Assembly (NCBI RefSeq): GCF_029868325.1
Contig: NZ_JARWNW010000292.1
Location: forward strand, 1-39,407
Direction: 5' to 3'
Source of the DNA: Nocardia carnea
Lineage (GTDB): Bacteria > Actinomycetota > Actinomycetes > Mycobacteriales > Mycobacteriaceae
Length of the DNA: 39,407 nucleotides
A program made the translations under genes and the position numbers. Below, in pieces: positions 30,494-39,088 of the stretch. The notes under the pieces are model-generated. The model ran no database searches. It was not told where the DNA came from and was given only the letters and a program-made list of their open reading frames with translations. How positions within the stretch are numbered: the stretch's first letter is position 1; every line of letters starts with the position of its first letter.

Positions 30494-31410
30494 CACCCGC
30501 TCGAGACCCAGGCGGGCCCGCCCTCGAACCGGGGCAACCAGCCGATCCGCCGCAGTCCGCGGCGGGGCGGGATCCGAAACGGTCCACCGCCGCGCCGCGA
30601 CGACCGGAGCCGGGGCTGCCCGCTGTCGCCTCGACGCGACCCGGTGCGCCGGCTGCCGGAGCCACAGAATCCGCGTCGCCGCCGGAACGCCCTGTGCCGG
30701 GCGTTCTCGAAGCGGAGACGGCGAATGTGGCGGCGGGGTTGTCCGAGGCGGTCGACGTGATGGACCGGCTGTGGCGGTTCGGCGGCTGGGAGGTCACCCA
30801 GACACACGATTCGCTGCGCCCGTACCTGCTCGAGGAGACCTACGAACTCCTCGACGCCATCCAGGAAAACGACCCGGGCACCATCCGCGAAGAACTGGGC
30901 GACCTGCTCCTGCAGGTGCTGTTCCACTCCCGGATCGCCGAAGCGGCCGGCGAATTCACCATCGACGATGTCGCCGCCGCACTGGTCGCCAAACTGGTGA
31001 ACCGCAGCCCCCACCTCGCCGACCCGGCAGCGGCCGGTTTCGACCCGCACGCCTCGGTGACCGAAAAGGTAGCCGCCCAGGAAAAAGCCTGGGAAGAGCG
31101 CAAAACCGCCGAGAAGGCACGCCGCTCCTGCCTGGACGGTATCGCCATGGCGCAACCCGCGCTGGCCTTGGCGGAGAAGATACGCTCCCGCAGCGCCCAG
31201 GCGGGGCTACCGGACGATCTGATCCCGGACGACCTGCGCGTCGTCCACCTGGGTGGACCGGAAAGCGCGGAAGAGCAGTTACGCAAAGCCACCCTGGAAT
31301 TCGCCGCGACCATCCGCGGGGCCGAAGACTCCGCCGAAGCTGCCCGCGGCGCTCGCTTACCGCTGAACGCCGGCGACTGGCACAGATTCTGGCCCGTCGG
31401 CAATCGATAG
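30490..31410 (+). CDS. mazG: Nucleoside triphosphate pyrophosphohydrolase MazG
   Basis: 306 residues, start ATG overlapping the mfd stop (ATGA). It hydrolyses NTPs and dNTPs to monophosphates and clears aberrant nucleotides. The catalytic metal-binding set is present: EETYELLDAI (Glu115, Glu116, Glu119) and EELGDLLLQVLFHS (Glu134, Glu135, Asp138). WRFGGWEVTQTHDSLRPYL precedes it, as in the family. The first ~75 residues are a Pro/Ala/Arg-rich extension that is probably disordered; a shorter product from a downstream start is conceivable. The order mfd-mazG is the same in M. tuberculosis (Rv1020-Rv1021). Confidence 0.95.
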   Translation: MTPARDPGGPALEPGQPADPPQSAAGRDPKRSTAAPRRPEPGLPAVASTRPGAPAAGATESASPPERPVPGVLEAETANVAAGLSEAVDVMDRLWRFGGWEVTQTHDSLRPYLLEETYELLDAIQENDPGTIREELGDLLLQVLFHSRIAEAAGEFTIDDVAAALVAKLVNRSPHLADPAAAGFDPHASVTEKVAAQEKAWEERKTAEKARRSCLDGIAMAQPALALAEKIRSRSAQAGLPDDLIPDDLRVVHLGGPESAEEQLRKATLEFAATIRGAEDSAEAARGARLPLNAGDWHRFWPVGNR

Positions 31411-31491
31411 TCGTCAGCGCTGCCGGACCGAATTGTGGTGTTCCGGCCGCGTGCTCTACCGTGATGTCGGAGTCGAACTGGGGGGATACCG

Positions 31492-31847
31492 ATGAATCCG
31501 GAGTTTCCACAGGCGCAGCCGGGATACCGGCCGGCGCCACCGTTGCCGGGGCGTGCCGACCGGGACGTGCTGACGCCGAACCAGCGGATCGTATTCTTCG
31601 CCGCCCACTTGTTCACCTACTTCGGTTCGGTGGTCGCGGCGTCGGTGATCGGTTACACCAGCTGGAATTCGGATTTCCGGGCCTGGGTCGTTGCCGACCC
31701 GGAATATCGCGGTGACTCACCCTCACTGGCATGTATCTGCCGGGGTCGGTTGTATTTGCTGCCGCAGTGGCGGTTCCGCTGATCCTGATGCTGATCGTGA
31801 TCAAGAACAAGCTGCGAACCTACATGCTGGAGCGGCCATTCCGTTGA
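31492..31847 (+). pseudogene. Two-TM small membrane protein with a frameshift
   Basis: The ATG at 31492 follows GGGGGGATACC. The first frame reads MNPEFPQAQPGYRPAPP, a hydrophobic helix (IVFFAAHLFTYFGSVVAASV) and then SDFRAWVVADPEYRGD before turning into CICRGRLYLL and stopping at 31782. The neighbouring frame takes over near 31715-31733 with MYLPGSVVFAAAVAVPLILM, a second membrane helix, and the basic end KNKLRTYMLERPFR, stopping at 31847. One missing base near 31715-31733 would join them into a two-helix protein of about 118 residues. Either the gene is broken or the sequence has an error there. Function unknown. Confidence 0.7.
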
Positions 31848-31968
31848 AGTGCGGAGTCCCGAGCTCGCTGGGAGCTCAGGAATTCTCTGCTCGCCAGGCG
31901 AGCGCTGCTCCGGTCCGCTGCGGCCCGCAGGCCATCCGGGCCCGGGACAGCGTCTTCCCCGGAAGGTC

Positions 31969-32544
31969 TCAGACGTTCACACCGTAATCGCGGGCAATCC
32001 CCGCGAGACCCGACGCGTACCCCTGGCCGATCGCCCGGAACTTCCACTCACCTGCCCGACGGTACAGCTCGCCGAACACCATGGCGGTTTCCGACGATGC
32101 GTCCTCGGAGAGGTCGTAGCGGGCCAGTTCCGAACCGGTGTTCAGGTCGACGACGCGGATATAGGCGTTACGGATCTGGCCGAAGGATTGCCCCCGCTGG
32201 TCGGCCTCGTGGATGGAGACCGGGAAGAAGATATTGGTGATCGTCTCGGGCGTATTGGCCAGGTCGACATTGATCACCTCGTCGTCGCCGTCGCCCTCAC
32301 CGGTGAGGTTGTCGCCGGTGTGCTCGATGCTGCCCTCCGGGGAGCGGAGGTTGTTGTAGAAGATGAAATGCTGGTCCGAGAGGACCTTCATATTCGGGCC
32401 GGTGGCCAGCGCGCTGGCATCGAGGTCGTAATCGGCGCCCATGGTGGTGCGCACATCCCAGCCGAGTCCGACAGCGATTTTGGTCAGGTTGGGGGCCTGT
32501 TTGGACAGCGAGACATTGCCGCCTTTGGCCAGGTTTACGCTCAT
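31969..32544 (-). CDS. TerD family stress protein
   Basis: 191 residues from the ATG at 32544 with GGGGAGGAGATC upstream. It begins MSVNLAKGGNVSLSKQAPNL, the family opening, followed by VGLGWDVR. Calcium-binding acidic segments are present: GADYDLDASAL and DNLTGEGDGDDEVINVDL. It ends ELYRRAGEWKFRAIGQGYAS, also typical. TerD proteins are linked to tellurite resistance, oxidative and general stress and calcium-dependent membrane-associated complexes; the specific role here is unknown. No other ter gene is next to it, so it is a solitary copy. Confidence 0.95.
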   Translation of the reverse strand: MSVNLAKGGNVSLSKQAPNLTKIAVGLGWDVRTTMGADYDLDASALATGPNMKVLSDQHFIFYNNLRSPEGSIEHTGDNLTGEGDGDDEVINVDLANTPETITNIFFPVSIHEADQRGQSFGQIRNAYIRVVDLNTGSELARYDLSEDASSETAMVFGELYRRAGEWKFRAIGQGYASGLAGIARDYGVNV

Positions 32545-32659
32545 GATCTCCTCCCCGTGGCACCGGTGGCGCCGGATGTGATGTGCGCCGACGGCGCTGG
32601 TCAGGACTGCCGGTCGCCCGGATCGAACCGGGGACCGATACGGCGCCGCCGCGCCGGTA

Positions 32660-33142
32660 TCAGACCTGCTGTTCGTTCTCTGCCCACGACTGCAGCGTCG
32701 CCACCCGGTGTTCCAGGGCGCGTAGTTCGCTGTCGTCCAGGACGGTGCGCTGAATACCCTGCGCGACCGCGAAAGCCGACTGCCGATGATCGTCGATAAC
32801 GTCCACGTCGAGGCGGACCGCCACATAGTCGTCCGCGCCGGGCATCTCCTCGGCGATGACCTTGGCCGACCCGCGGGCGCACAGTGCCACGTTGTTCCCG
32901 CCGAGGATCAGCAGCGCCACCTGCGGGCGCTCGCGCAGCCGGGCCAGGGAACCGCGATCGAACTTGAGGCTCAGCAGGATTCGCCGGTCACCGGCGCGGA
33001 CCGGCCAGGACACCGGGATCGCATGCGGCGCCGGGTCGGTGGTGACCAGGACGGCGATCGTTTCCCGCGGCCATTCCGGCAGCGCTTCCAGTTCGGGATG
33101 GTCGGTTGCTGGGTTTTCGGCGGAACTGACTCCGGCGGCCAT
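32660..33142 (-). CDS. Pyridoxamine-phosphate-oxidase-like split-barrel flavin/F420 protein
   Basis: 160 residues from the ATG at 33142, preceded by GGAGGGGACGAT. The split-barrel pattern is recognisable: PEWPRETIAVLVTTD, PHAIPVSWPVRAGDRRILLS and LKFDRGSLARLRERPQVALL, followed by GGNNVALCARGSAKVI and YVAVRLDVDVIDDHR. Related actinobacterial proteins bind FMN, F420 or haem; which one applies cannot be told. It lies upstream of terD in the same direction with 115 bases between, so co-transcription is possible. Confidence 0.8.
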   Translation of the reverse strand: MAAGVSSAENPATDHPELEALPEWPRETIAVLVTTDPAPHAIPVSWPVRAGDRRILLSLKFDRGSLARLRERPQVALLILGGNNVALCARGSAKVIAEEMPGADDYVAVRLDVDVIDDHRQSAFAVAQGIQRTVLDDSELRALEHRVATLQSWAENEQQV

Positions 33143-33527
33143 ATCGTCCCCTCCTGGATCGACGTGCTGCGGCGGAGGATGCGCCGCACCGGTCACCAGT
33201 CTAGAGCCCGGCGCCGACACGCGTCGGCGAAGTCCGTGCCCCCAGCCTGGGGCGGAACCCTGTGCAACCGGACGGTTTACGCCCACGCGCGGTATAGGGC
33301 AGCCTCAGAAAACGAGGTCAGCAAGGCCCTCGGGCGAGCCACCAGGGTGCCGGCGCGTGTGTTCGAGCGCCCGCGGAGAGTGGGGCACGACCTGGCCGGG
33401 CGGCTCCCGCGCTCATGCCTGCGGGCGCAGCGCTGGTGGGACACCACCGGAGTCGTAACTCGGCGTCCTCGAGCCGTGCTCACGCTGAGGATTGACGGGT
33501 AGGGCGGGCCGGCTGTGGTATGCGGTG
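33143..33527. other. 385-base spacer without a supported gene
   Basis: Between the split-barrel gene and the flavodoxin gene, both on the minus strand, I see no gene, clear hairpin terminator or repeat. Several overlapping open frames occur, but they are Arg/Pro/Ala-rich and typical of non-coding GC-rich DNA. Confidence 0.5.
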
Positions 33528-34001
33528 TTACCCCGCCGCACCCGCGCTCATGCTCAGTCGGCGCTGATCGAGAGGTAGTGTGCGCACCCATTCGCGACCC
33601 ATCGCGGCGGGTTCGACCTCGGTCGAGGCGTCGTGACGAGCGTGGTCGCCCCTCTGGACAGCGCCGAGTGCGGTGAGTTTCTCGGCGGCGATCTCCCCGC
33701 CGCGGTTGAAGGTGTTGTCGTAGACCGAATCGCCGAGGCCGAAGACGGCGAAGCGGAGGCCGGTGAGGTCCGGTTGGTGTGCGTCGAGGGCTTCGAAGAA
33801 GGGTTCGGCGCCGGTCGGCAGGTCGCCCTCGCCGTAGGTGGAGCAGACGATGAGGTGGAAGGCCTGCGGATCGAGGTCGGCGAGGTCGAATTCGGACATA
33901 TCGAAAACCGCGACCTCGGATCCGTTCAGTTCCTCGGCCATCGCCTCGGCCACCTTTTCCGCTGTGCCCATTTCCGAACCGAACAGGACGACAATACGCA
34001 C
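33528..34001 (-). CDS. Flavodoxin (MioC-like)
   Basis: 157 residues. The FMN phosphate loop is VLFGSEMGTAEKVAEAMA at the N-terminus; the ring-binding loops are STYGEGDLPTG and FGLGDSVYDNTFNRGG. The size and the FFEAL segment match short-chain flavodoxins of the MioC/CysJ-flavodoxin type. It is an electron carrier that can replace ferredoxin when iron is scarce. An IdeR-like iron box lies 23-41 bases before the start, and a siderophore-like operon is upstream on the same strand, both fitting iron-starvation expression. The redox partner is unknown. Confidence 0.92.
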   Translation of the reverse strand: MRIVVLFGSEMGTAEKVAEAMAEELNGSEVAVFDMSEFDLADLDPQAFHLIVCSTYGEGDLPTGAEPFFEALDAHQPDLTGLRFAVFGLGDSVYDNTFNRGGEIAAEKLTALGAVQRGDHARHDASTEVEPAAMGREWVRTLPLDQRRLSMSAGAAG

Positions 34002-34023
34002 CTCACCACTCCTTCCCGCGAAC

Positions 34024-34042
34024 TTTGGAAAGGCAATCCTAA
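34024..34042 (-). promoter_or_regulatory. IdeR/DmdR1-like iron box before the flavodoxin gene
   Basis: On the minus strand 34042-34024 reads TTAGGATTGCCTTTCCAAA, against the consensus TTAGGTTAGGCTAACCTAA. I count 12 of 19 identical, or 13 if C is accepted at the central G/C position; TTAGG, CT and CC are kept. It sits in the 37-base gap before flavodoxin and overlaps the end of the MATE gene. Iron repression is inferred. Confidence 0.5.
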
Positions 34043-35490
34043 CTCACGGTTTCCCGGTGGCGCGGAGCCACCAGGGCATCGTGCTCGTCGAGCAGGGCGA
34101 AGTATTTGCGCAGCATCAGGGCGGCGGTGGCGGCGAGGCCCGCGGTCAGCCCCCACCACACTCCCGCGGCGCCGAGCCCGGCGGGGAAGGCCAGCACCAC
34201 CGCCGTGGGCAGGCCGACGAACCAGTAGCCGACCACCGACAACCGGAACCCGGCGTTCGTCGCCTGGAGCCCGCGCAACAGTCCGGTGCCGATGTTCTGG
34301 GCCGCGTCGAAGAACTGCAGCACGATACCGATCAGCAGCAGCGACCTGGCCACCTCGAGGGTCGCCGAATCATCCAGGTCGAGGAACGGTCGCAACACCA
34401 GCTCCGGGACGAAGACATAGGCCAGGCCGGTGACCAGCGCGACCACCCCGGCGCACCGCAGCGCCAGCCAGGCCAGGCCGCGGGCGTGCGCGGTTTCGTC
34501 GCGGGCCACACTGTGGCTGACCAGGATCGAGGCACCGTGCGAGATACCGATGGCGATCTGGAAGACGATGTAGATCACCTGGTAGACGACATTGTGCGCC
34601 GCCAGCGCGGCCGGCCCCAGAGAACCCATGACCAGGGCGAGTACCGAGAACATCCCCGCTTCGGAGCCGTAGGTCAGCGCGATGGGCGTACCGAGCCGCA
34701 GTTCGGCGCCTACGGTCGCCGGGCGCACCGGCCACGGGCGCAGCGGCAGGGTACGGCCCAGTTGCGGGTCCCGGCGCACCATGGCCCAGAAGGCCACGAA
34801 CATGAGCAGGAAGACCAGTGAGCTCGCGACACCCACACCGGTCAGGCCCAGGGCGGGCAGCCCGGCCCAGCCGTGGATCAAACTCAGCGCCAGCACCAGG
34901 TTGACCGCGATGGAACCGAGGGTCACGAACAACAGGGCCTGTGGGCGCTGCATACCGACGGTGTACTGGCGCAGCACCTGGAACCACAGGCACGGCAGCA
35001 GCCCGGGAGCCAAGGCGACCATCAGCGGCCGGGCCTGCTCGAGTACACCGGCGTCCTGGCCCAGCCATTGCAGCGACCAGCCCAGGCCGATGAGGATCGC
35101 GCCGCCGAGTAATCCGGCGGCCGTCGCGATCAGGAAACTCGACCGCACCACATCGCGGATCTCCGGGTCGGGATCGGTGCCCCGTTTCCCGGCGGCGCCC
35201 ACGGCCGCGGCGATCTGGTTACCGCTGCCGGTGATCAACCCGACGCACATGGTCCGGATCTGGTTGAACAGCACCAGCGCCAGCCCACCGGCCGCCACAG
35301 CCTGCACACCGAGACTGCCCATCAGGGCGATATTGGTGGTGGAAACCGCGACCTGCGCGAGCTGGGTCAGGGCGATCGGCGTGGCCAGGGCGGCGAGCCG
35401 CCGGAAATCCGGGGCGGCGAACCGCCGGAGGCCGGGGCCGCCCGCCCGGCGGCTGTCGGGGCGATATCGCGAGAGTGGTGTGCTGATCAC
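34039..35490 (-). CDS. MATE family efflux transporter
   Basis: 483 residues with twelve hydrophobic segments in two similar halves, as expected of a MATE exporter. Typical features are LATPIALTQLAQVAVSTTN at the start of the first half, with MGSLGVQAVAAGGLAL following, and ELRLGTPIALTYGSEAGMF with MGSLGPAALAAHNVV in the second. The start is GTG at 35490, overlapping the upstream SbnA-like gene's stop as GTGA, so the two are translated together. Sodium- or proton-driven export is known for the family. Coupling to amino-acid-building genes suggests that it exports their product, possibly a siderophore. Confidence 0.93.
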   Translation of the reverse strand: MISTPLSRYRPDSRRAGGPGLRRFAAPDFRRLAALATPIALTQLAQVAVSTTNIALMGSLGVQAVAAGGLALVLFNQIRTMCVGLITGSGNQIAAAVGAAGKRGTDPDPEIRDVVRSSFLIATAAGLLGGAILIGLGWSLQWLGQDAGVLEQARPLMVALAPGLLPCLWFQVLRQYTVGMQRPQALLFVTLGSIAVNLVLALSLIHGWAGLPALGLTGVGVASSLVFLLMFVAFWAMVRRDPQLGRTLPLRPWPVRPATVGAELRLGTPIALTYGSEAGMFSVLALVMGSLGPAALAAHNVVYQVIYIVFQIAIGISHGASILVSHSVARDETAHARGLAWLALRCAGVVALVTGLAYVFVPELVLRPFLDLDDSATLEVARSLLLIGIVLQFFDAAQNIGTGLLRGLQATNAGFRLSVVGYWFVGLPTAVVLAFPAGLGAAGVWWGLTAGLAATAALMLRKYFALLDEHDALVAPRHRETVS

Positions 35491-36629
35491 CGGGCCCGCA
35501 CCATGGTGTCCGAATCCTCCGTATCGTCGTGCTCGTCGTGGGTGTGCTCGTCCAGCCGTGCGGTAGCGGAATCACCGGTGCCGGAATCGCCGAGTACGGT
35601 CGCGTCCACCGGCTGTTTACCACGGCCCGCGGGAGCATAACGGGTCAACAGGGCGTGCACCTCGCGTTCGGCGGCGGTGTCGAGCAGATCGTGTCCGGCC
35701 ATCCAGTCGTCGTCGAATACCGTATCGAGGTATTTTTCGCCGCCGTCGCACACGATGGTGACCACGGTGGAACCGGCCGGGAACTCGTCGAGCCTGGTCA
35801 GCCCCGCATAGACGGAGCCACCCGCCGAACCGCCCAGCATCAGTCCGAGCTGCCGGGATACCGCGCGGCAGGTGGCGAAGGCGTCCCGATCCGAGACCTT
35901 GACTCCCTCGTCGAGCAGGTCGTAGTCGACGGCGGTGCCGATGGTGGCGCCGGGCGGGGTGCCGGTGCCGGACTGCCAGTAAGGGCCGCCGGGGCCGCCG
36001 AACGCGATCGAACCGACCGGTTCCACACCGATGACGCGCGGTACACAGCCCAACTGCCGTAATCGGGTCGCCGTACCGAATAAGGAACCCCCGGTGCCGA
36101 CCGCGGACAGCAGGATATCCACCCGGTCCACCTCGTCCAGTAATTCCTCGGCCACTGCGTAATAGCCCACCGCGTTGGCATCGTTGTTGTGCTGTTCGGT
36201 GAAATACGCGTCGGGTAGCCCGGCCGCCATGGCCTCGGCGTGATCTTCGCGGGCGGAGGTGGCCAAGGTGTCGTCACCGTCGTCGGCGACGAAGACCAGA
36301 TCGGCACCCATGGCCCGCATGGCCCGCAATTTGTCCCTGCTCGCGTGATGATCGACCACCGCGGTGAAACGGTAGCCGCGTTCGGCGGCCACCACCGCCA
36401 GGCCGAGCCCGGTATTTCCGGACGTGGATTCGATGATATGCCCGCCCGTGCCGAGAAAACCCCGGCGTTCCGCATCCAGCACCATTTCCCGCGCCATCCG
36501 TATCTTGGCGGCACCCGTCGGATTGAATTGTTCGAGTTTGAGCAGCAGGCGGCTACCGGAGGGGGTGGTCGCCAATTCGAAGAGCGGGGTGCGGCCGATC
36601 AGGTCCGTCACGCGGGTGACGAGGGGCAT
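35487..36629 (-). CDS. Cysteine-synthase-like PLP enzyme (SbnA-like)
   Basis: 380 residues from the ATG at 36629 with AGGAG upstream. Fold-type II PLP enzyme: Schiff-base Lys42 in FNPTGAAKIRMA, the substrate loop ESTSGNTG (67-74), and the phosphate loop GTGGSLFG (178-185). Within the superfamily the set of neighbours (SbnB-like, decarboxylase, exporter) points to a SbnA-like aminoacrylate-transfer role, making N-(1-amino-1-carboxyl-2-ethyl)-glutamate from O-phosphoserine and glutamate, rather than cysteine synthesis. It has an acidic/His-rich C-terminal extension (DEHTHDEHDDTEDSD) that could bind metal. It overlaps the exporter gene by four bases. The substrate is inferred. Confidence 0.8.
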   Translation of the reverse strand: MPLVTRVTDLIGRTPLFELATTPSGSRLLLKLEQFNPTGAAKIRMAREMVLDAERRGFLGTGGHIIESTSGNTGLGLAVVAAERGYRFTAVVDHHASRDKLRAMRAMGADLVFVADDGDDTLATSAREDHAEAMAAGLPDAYFTEQHNNDANAVGYYAVAEELLDEVDRVDILLSAVGTGGSLFGTATRLRQLGCVPRVIGVEPVGSIAFGGPGGPYWQSGTGTPPGATIGTAVDYDLLDEGVKVSDRDAFATCRAVSRQLGLMLGGSAGGSVYAGLTRLDEFPAGSTVVTIVCDGGEKYLDTVFDDDWMAGHDLLDTAAEREVHALLTRYAPAGRGKQPVDATVLGDSGTGDSATARLDEHTHDEHDDTEDSDTMVRAR

Positions 36630-36710
36630 GGCAGAACTCCTGGGCGTCGATAGCGGTCGGTGCGAAGCGGCCTGGGCCGGCGGCCTCACCGTCAGGATGG
36701 GAAGGGGCTG

Positions 36711-38087
36711 TCAGGGTCGATCGAGAGCCCAGCGGAACCGGCCGCCCGGCGCCTGCGAAAGCACCACCTTCGGGGGAATGGGTAATTCGTGGAAGGGGGA
36801 TTCGTTGGAATCCATCTGATATCCGGCGGTATTCGGGTAGATCAGCAGGTCACCGGTTTCCGCGGCACGCGGCAGCGGGATCCGCCGCCAGCTGAGCATG
36901 TCCGATTCGAGGCAGGTGGCGGCACCGACGACGGTGGGTGTGGGTGTTCCGGCAGTGGTGGGCCAGAGCACCGGATCGGGCAGGTATTCGCTGTCGAACC
37001 ATTGTTCGGACAGGCTCAGGCTGGAACCGTCCACCGTCAGTACCCGATACGGCTGCCCGTGCTCGTGGCGCGTCTTGTGACCCTGGACGCCGAACACGGT
37101 GCTGCCCGCCCGGTCGAGCAATGCCCGGCCCGGTTCGACCGCCAGGGTGGTGCCGGTCTGCCGGAGCCGCCGGGCCAGGTCGTCGCGTTGCAGAATCGCG
37201 GCCAGCATGGCCGGGCCGGCTTCGGGAAAGGAATACGGATAATACGATTCGAACGCTTTTCCGGAATGGAACCACCGGCGGTTGGCTTCGTCGCGGAAAG
37301 CGGCCCAGTGTTCGGCGGGTACGTAGTCCACCCCGAATCCACCGCCGACGGAAATGGTGGTGGCCGGATGGCCCTGTGCGCGGGCCGCGTGAATACGATC
37401 CAGCAATTGAACTGCCAATTCGGCACGGGGTATCGGATCGTATCCGGACAGATGGAAACTGAAGCCCTGCAGGGTGATCGACGGGTATTCGGCCGCCGCG
37501 GCGATTGCCTGGTCGAGTTCGTCCGCCGACATTCCGAACCGGCTGGCCGAAGCCGCCGGCAGTACCCGCAGCAATACTCGTACCGGAATATCAAGGGCGG
37601 AAAGACGTTTCAACTCGCACACGCTGTCCACGGCGACCAGACATCCGTGCCGGGCGGCGAGCCAATGCAATTCATCGGCCTTTTCGGGCCCGGTGACCAG
37701 CAGATCCGCACCGCGGACACCCTGCGCCAGTGCAGCGACGAGTTCGCCGGTACTGGATACGTCGACTCCGGCCCCCGCGGTCGCGCAGGCCCGGGTGACG
37801 CACGCCGCCTTGTTCGCCTTCTTCCCGTAGAAGATCGCCCCGGAAACGCCGGCGGCGGCGAAAACCTGCTGGAAGCCTCGGATGTTCTCCACCACCCGGG
37901 CCGGATACATCATATGGAAGGGCCCGCCGACCGCGAACGCGATATCCGCCAGCAGGTGCGGATCCGCGAGCACCTGCTCTTCCCAGGGATCACGGTGCGC
38001 GGGCAGCGTTGCGGCCACCGTGCCGGCGTGCTCCCCGCGGGAACCGGGGCCGGCTCCCGCGGGGGCATCGGCTCCAGTCAATCCCAT
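36711..38087 (-). CDS. Fold-type III PLP-dependent decarboxylase (SbnH/LysA-like)
   Basis: 458 residues. Alanine-racemase-like barrel followed by a beta domain, as in diaminopimelate/ornithine decarboxylases. The PLP lysine is Lys90 in FYGKKANK; the glycine loop is SVGGGFGVDY; the catalytic-site cysteine is Cys392 in GAATCLESDML and the tyrosine Tyr423 in NTAGYQMDS. It is longer than LysA and diverges around the His in the barrel (GFSFHLSGYD), resembling the family called Y4yA-like, found with cysteine-synthase-like genes. In staphyloferrin B synthesis SbnH decarboxylates citryl-diaminopropionate; a comparable step is inferred. It overlaps the SbnB-like gene by ten bases. Confidence 0.8.
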   Translation of the reverse strand: MGLTGADAPAGAGPGSRGEHAGTVAATLPAHRDPWEEQVLADPHLLADIAFAVGGPFHMMYPARVVENIRGFQQVFAAAGVSGAIFYGKKANKAACVTRACATAGAGVDVSSTGELVAALAQGVRGADLLVTGPEKADELHWLAARHGCLVAVDSVCELKRLSALDIPVRVLLRVLPAASASRFGMSADELDQAIAAAAEYPSITLQGFSFHLSGYDPIPRAELAVQLLDRIHAARAQGHPATTISVGGGFGVDYVPAEHWAAFRDEANRRWFHSGKAFESYYPYSFPEAGPAMLAAILQRDDLARRLRQTGTTLAVEPGRALLDRAGSTVFGVQGHKTRHEHGQPYRVLTVDGSSLSLSEQWFDSEYLPDPVLWPTTAGTPTPTVVGAATCLESDMLSWRRIPLPRAAETGDLLIYPNTAGYQMDSNESPFHELPIPPKVVLSQAPGGRFRWALDRP

Positions 38088-39088
38088 AGCGCGACCTCCG
38101 TGCCGCGTCCCTCGGCGATGGCGCGTTCGGCCAGCGCGTGGGCCACCGCGATATCGGTCAGCACCAGACCGCTGTTGTAGACGAAGATCCGTTCGTCGGC
38201 GCGGCGGCGGGCGACCGCGCGCCGGCTCAGGATCTGCGGTAGTTCGGCGTCCACCGGGCGTAGCACACCGTTCTCGTCGGCCATATCGGTGCCGGTCAAG
38301 GCCATCTGCTCGGCGCTGGTGGCGATCACCCGGTCGGCATCGCTCAGCGTGGAGGGGGCGAGACCGTAACCCACCAGCACCACCACGGCCCCCGGTTTCA
38401 GATGCTCGGATTCGATCGCGACCTCGGTACCCGGCCCGGCCGTGGCCAGTACGACATCCGCTGTCCGCGCCGCTGCGTAGGGGTCGTCCACCGTTTCCAG
38501 CAGTGCATGCGGCGCATACTCGGCGAGCTGCCGGTGGACCGCTTCGATGCCCTCGGGATGGGTGCCGAACAGCATCAGTTTGCGCAGTTGCGGATTGGCG
38601 GCCAGCAGATGCGGCAGCGCGTTGCGGCCCTGGGTGCCGGTCCCGATCAGCAGTACCGAATCGGCGTCCCGGCTCAGTGTTTCCCGCACGAGCAGCGCGG
38701 ACACCGCCGGGGTGCGCAGGGCGCCGACGCGGGCGCAGTCCATCATGGCGATGGGGGCGCCCGTGGTGTCGTCGTAGAGCGTGATGGTCGTGAAGTAGCG
38801 CTTGGTGGTCCGGTCGTGGCCGGGATCGAATTTGTACGACGATTTCATCGCGACCACCCGGCGCCGGCCGTCGCGGCCCAGCATGGCGTAGGCCACCGAC
38901 CAGCCGTCCGGGTTGGCGACGCTGAGTTTGCGTGGGTTGTCCGAATCTCCCGCGGCCAACGCGATATAGGCCTCCTCCACGGCGCGGACCACCTCGGCCG
39001 GGGCCACCGGCACATCGGCCAGGTCGCTGCGGCTCAGGACGCGCAGTGGCGTTGCTCGGTCACGTGTGCCCAATGGATCCTCGATCAT
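38078..39088 (-). CDS. Ornithine-cyclodeaminase/SbnB-like NAD-dependent dehydrogenase
   Basis: 336 residues, normal for the ornithine cyclodeaminase/mu-crystallin superfamily. Visible: substrate-site lysine Lys82 in AMKSSYKFDPG, MMDCARVGALRTPAVSALL, the Rossmann loop LIGTGTQGRNA (149-154), and the late VYNSGLVLTDIAVAHAL. With a SbnA-like gene nearby the likely job is the SbnB reaction: oxidative cleavage giving 2,3-diaminopropionate and 2-oxoglutarate. A plain cyclodeaminase is the alternative. The ATG at 39088 lacks a close ribosome-binding site and is ATGA, so it may be coupled to an upstream gene lost in the poor sequence at the right edge. Confidence 0.8.
   Translation of the reverse strand: MIEDPLGTRDRATPLRVLSRSDLADVPVAPAEVVRAVEEAYIALAAGDSDNPRKLSVANPDGWSVAYAMLGRDGRRRVVAMKSSYKFDPGHDRTTKRYFTTITLYDDTTGAPIAMMDCARVGALRTPAVSALLVRETLSRDADSVLLIGTGTQGRNALPHLLAANPQLRKLMLFGTHPEGIEAVHRQLAEYAPHALLETVDDPYAAARTADVVLATAGPGTEVAIESEHLKPGAVVVLVGYGLAPSTLSDADRVIATSAEQMALTGTDMADENGVLRPVDAELPQILSRRAVARRRADERIFVYNSGLVLTDIAVAHALAERAIAEGRGTEVALWD

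Noticed and set aside
32590..32655. tRNA T-loop-like sequence (GTTCGATCC on the minus strand) between terD and the split-barrel gene
   Set aside because: No matching acceptor, D or anticodon arms could be built around it; the stem leaves only a six-base loop.
33277..33591. Minus-strand open frame between the split-barrel and flavodoxin genes
   Set aside because: It overlaps the flavodoxin 3' end in another frame, has Arg/Thr/Pro-rich composition and no ribosome-binding site.
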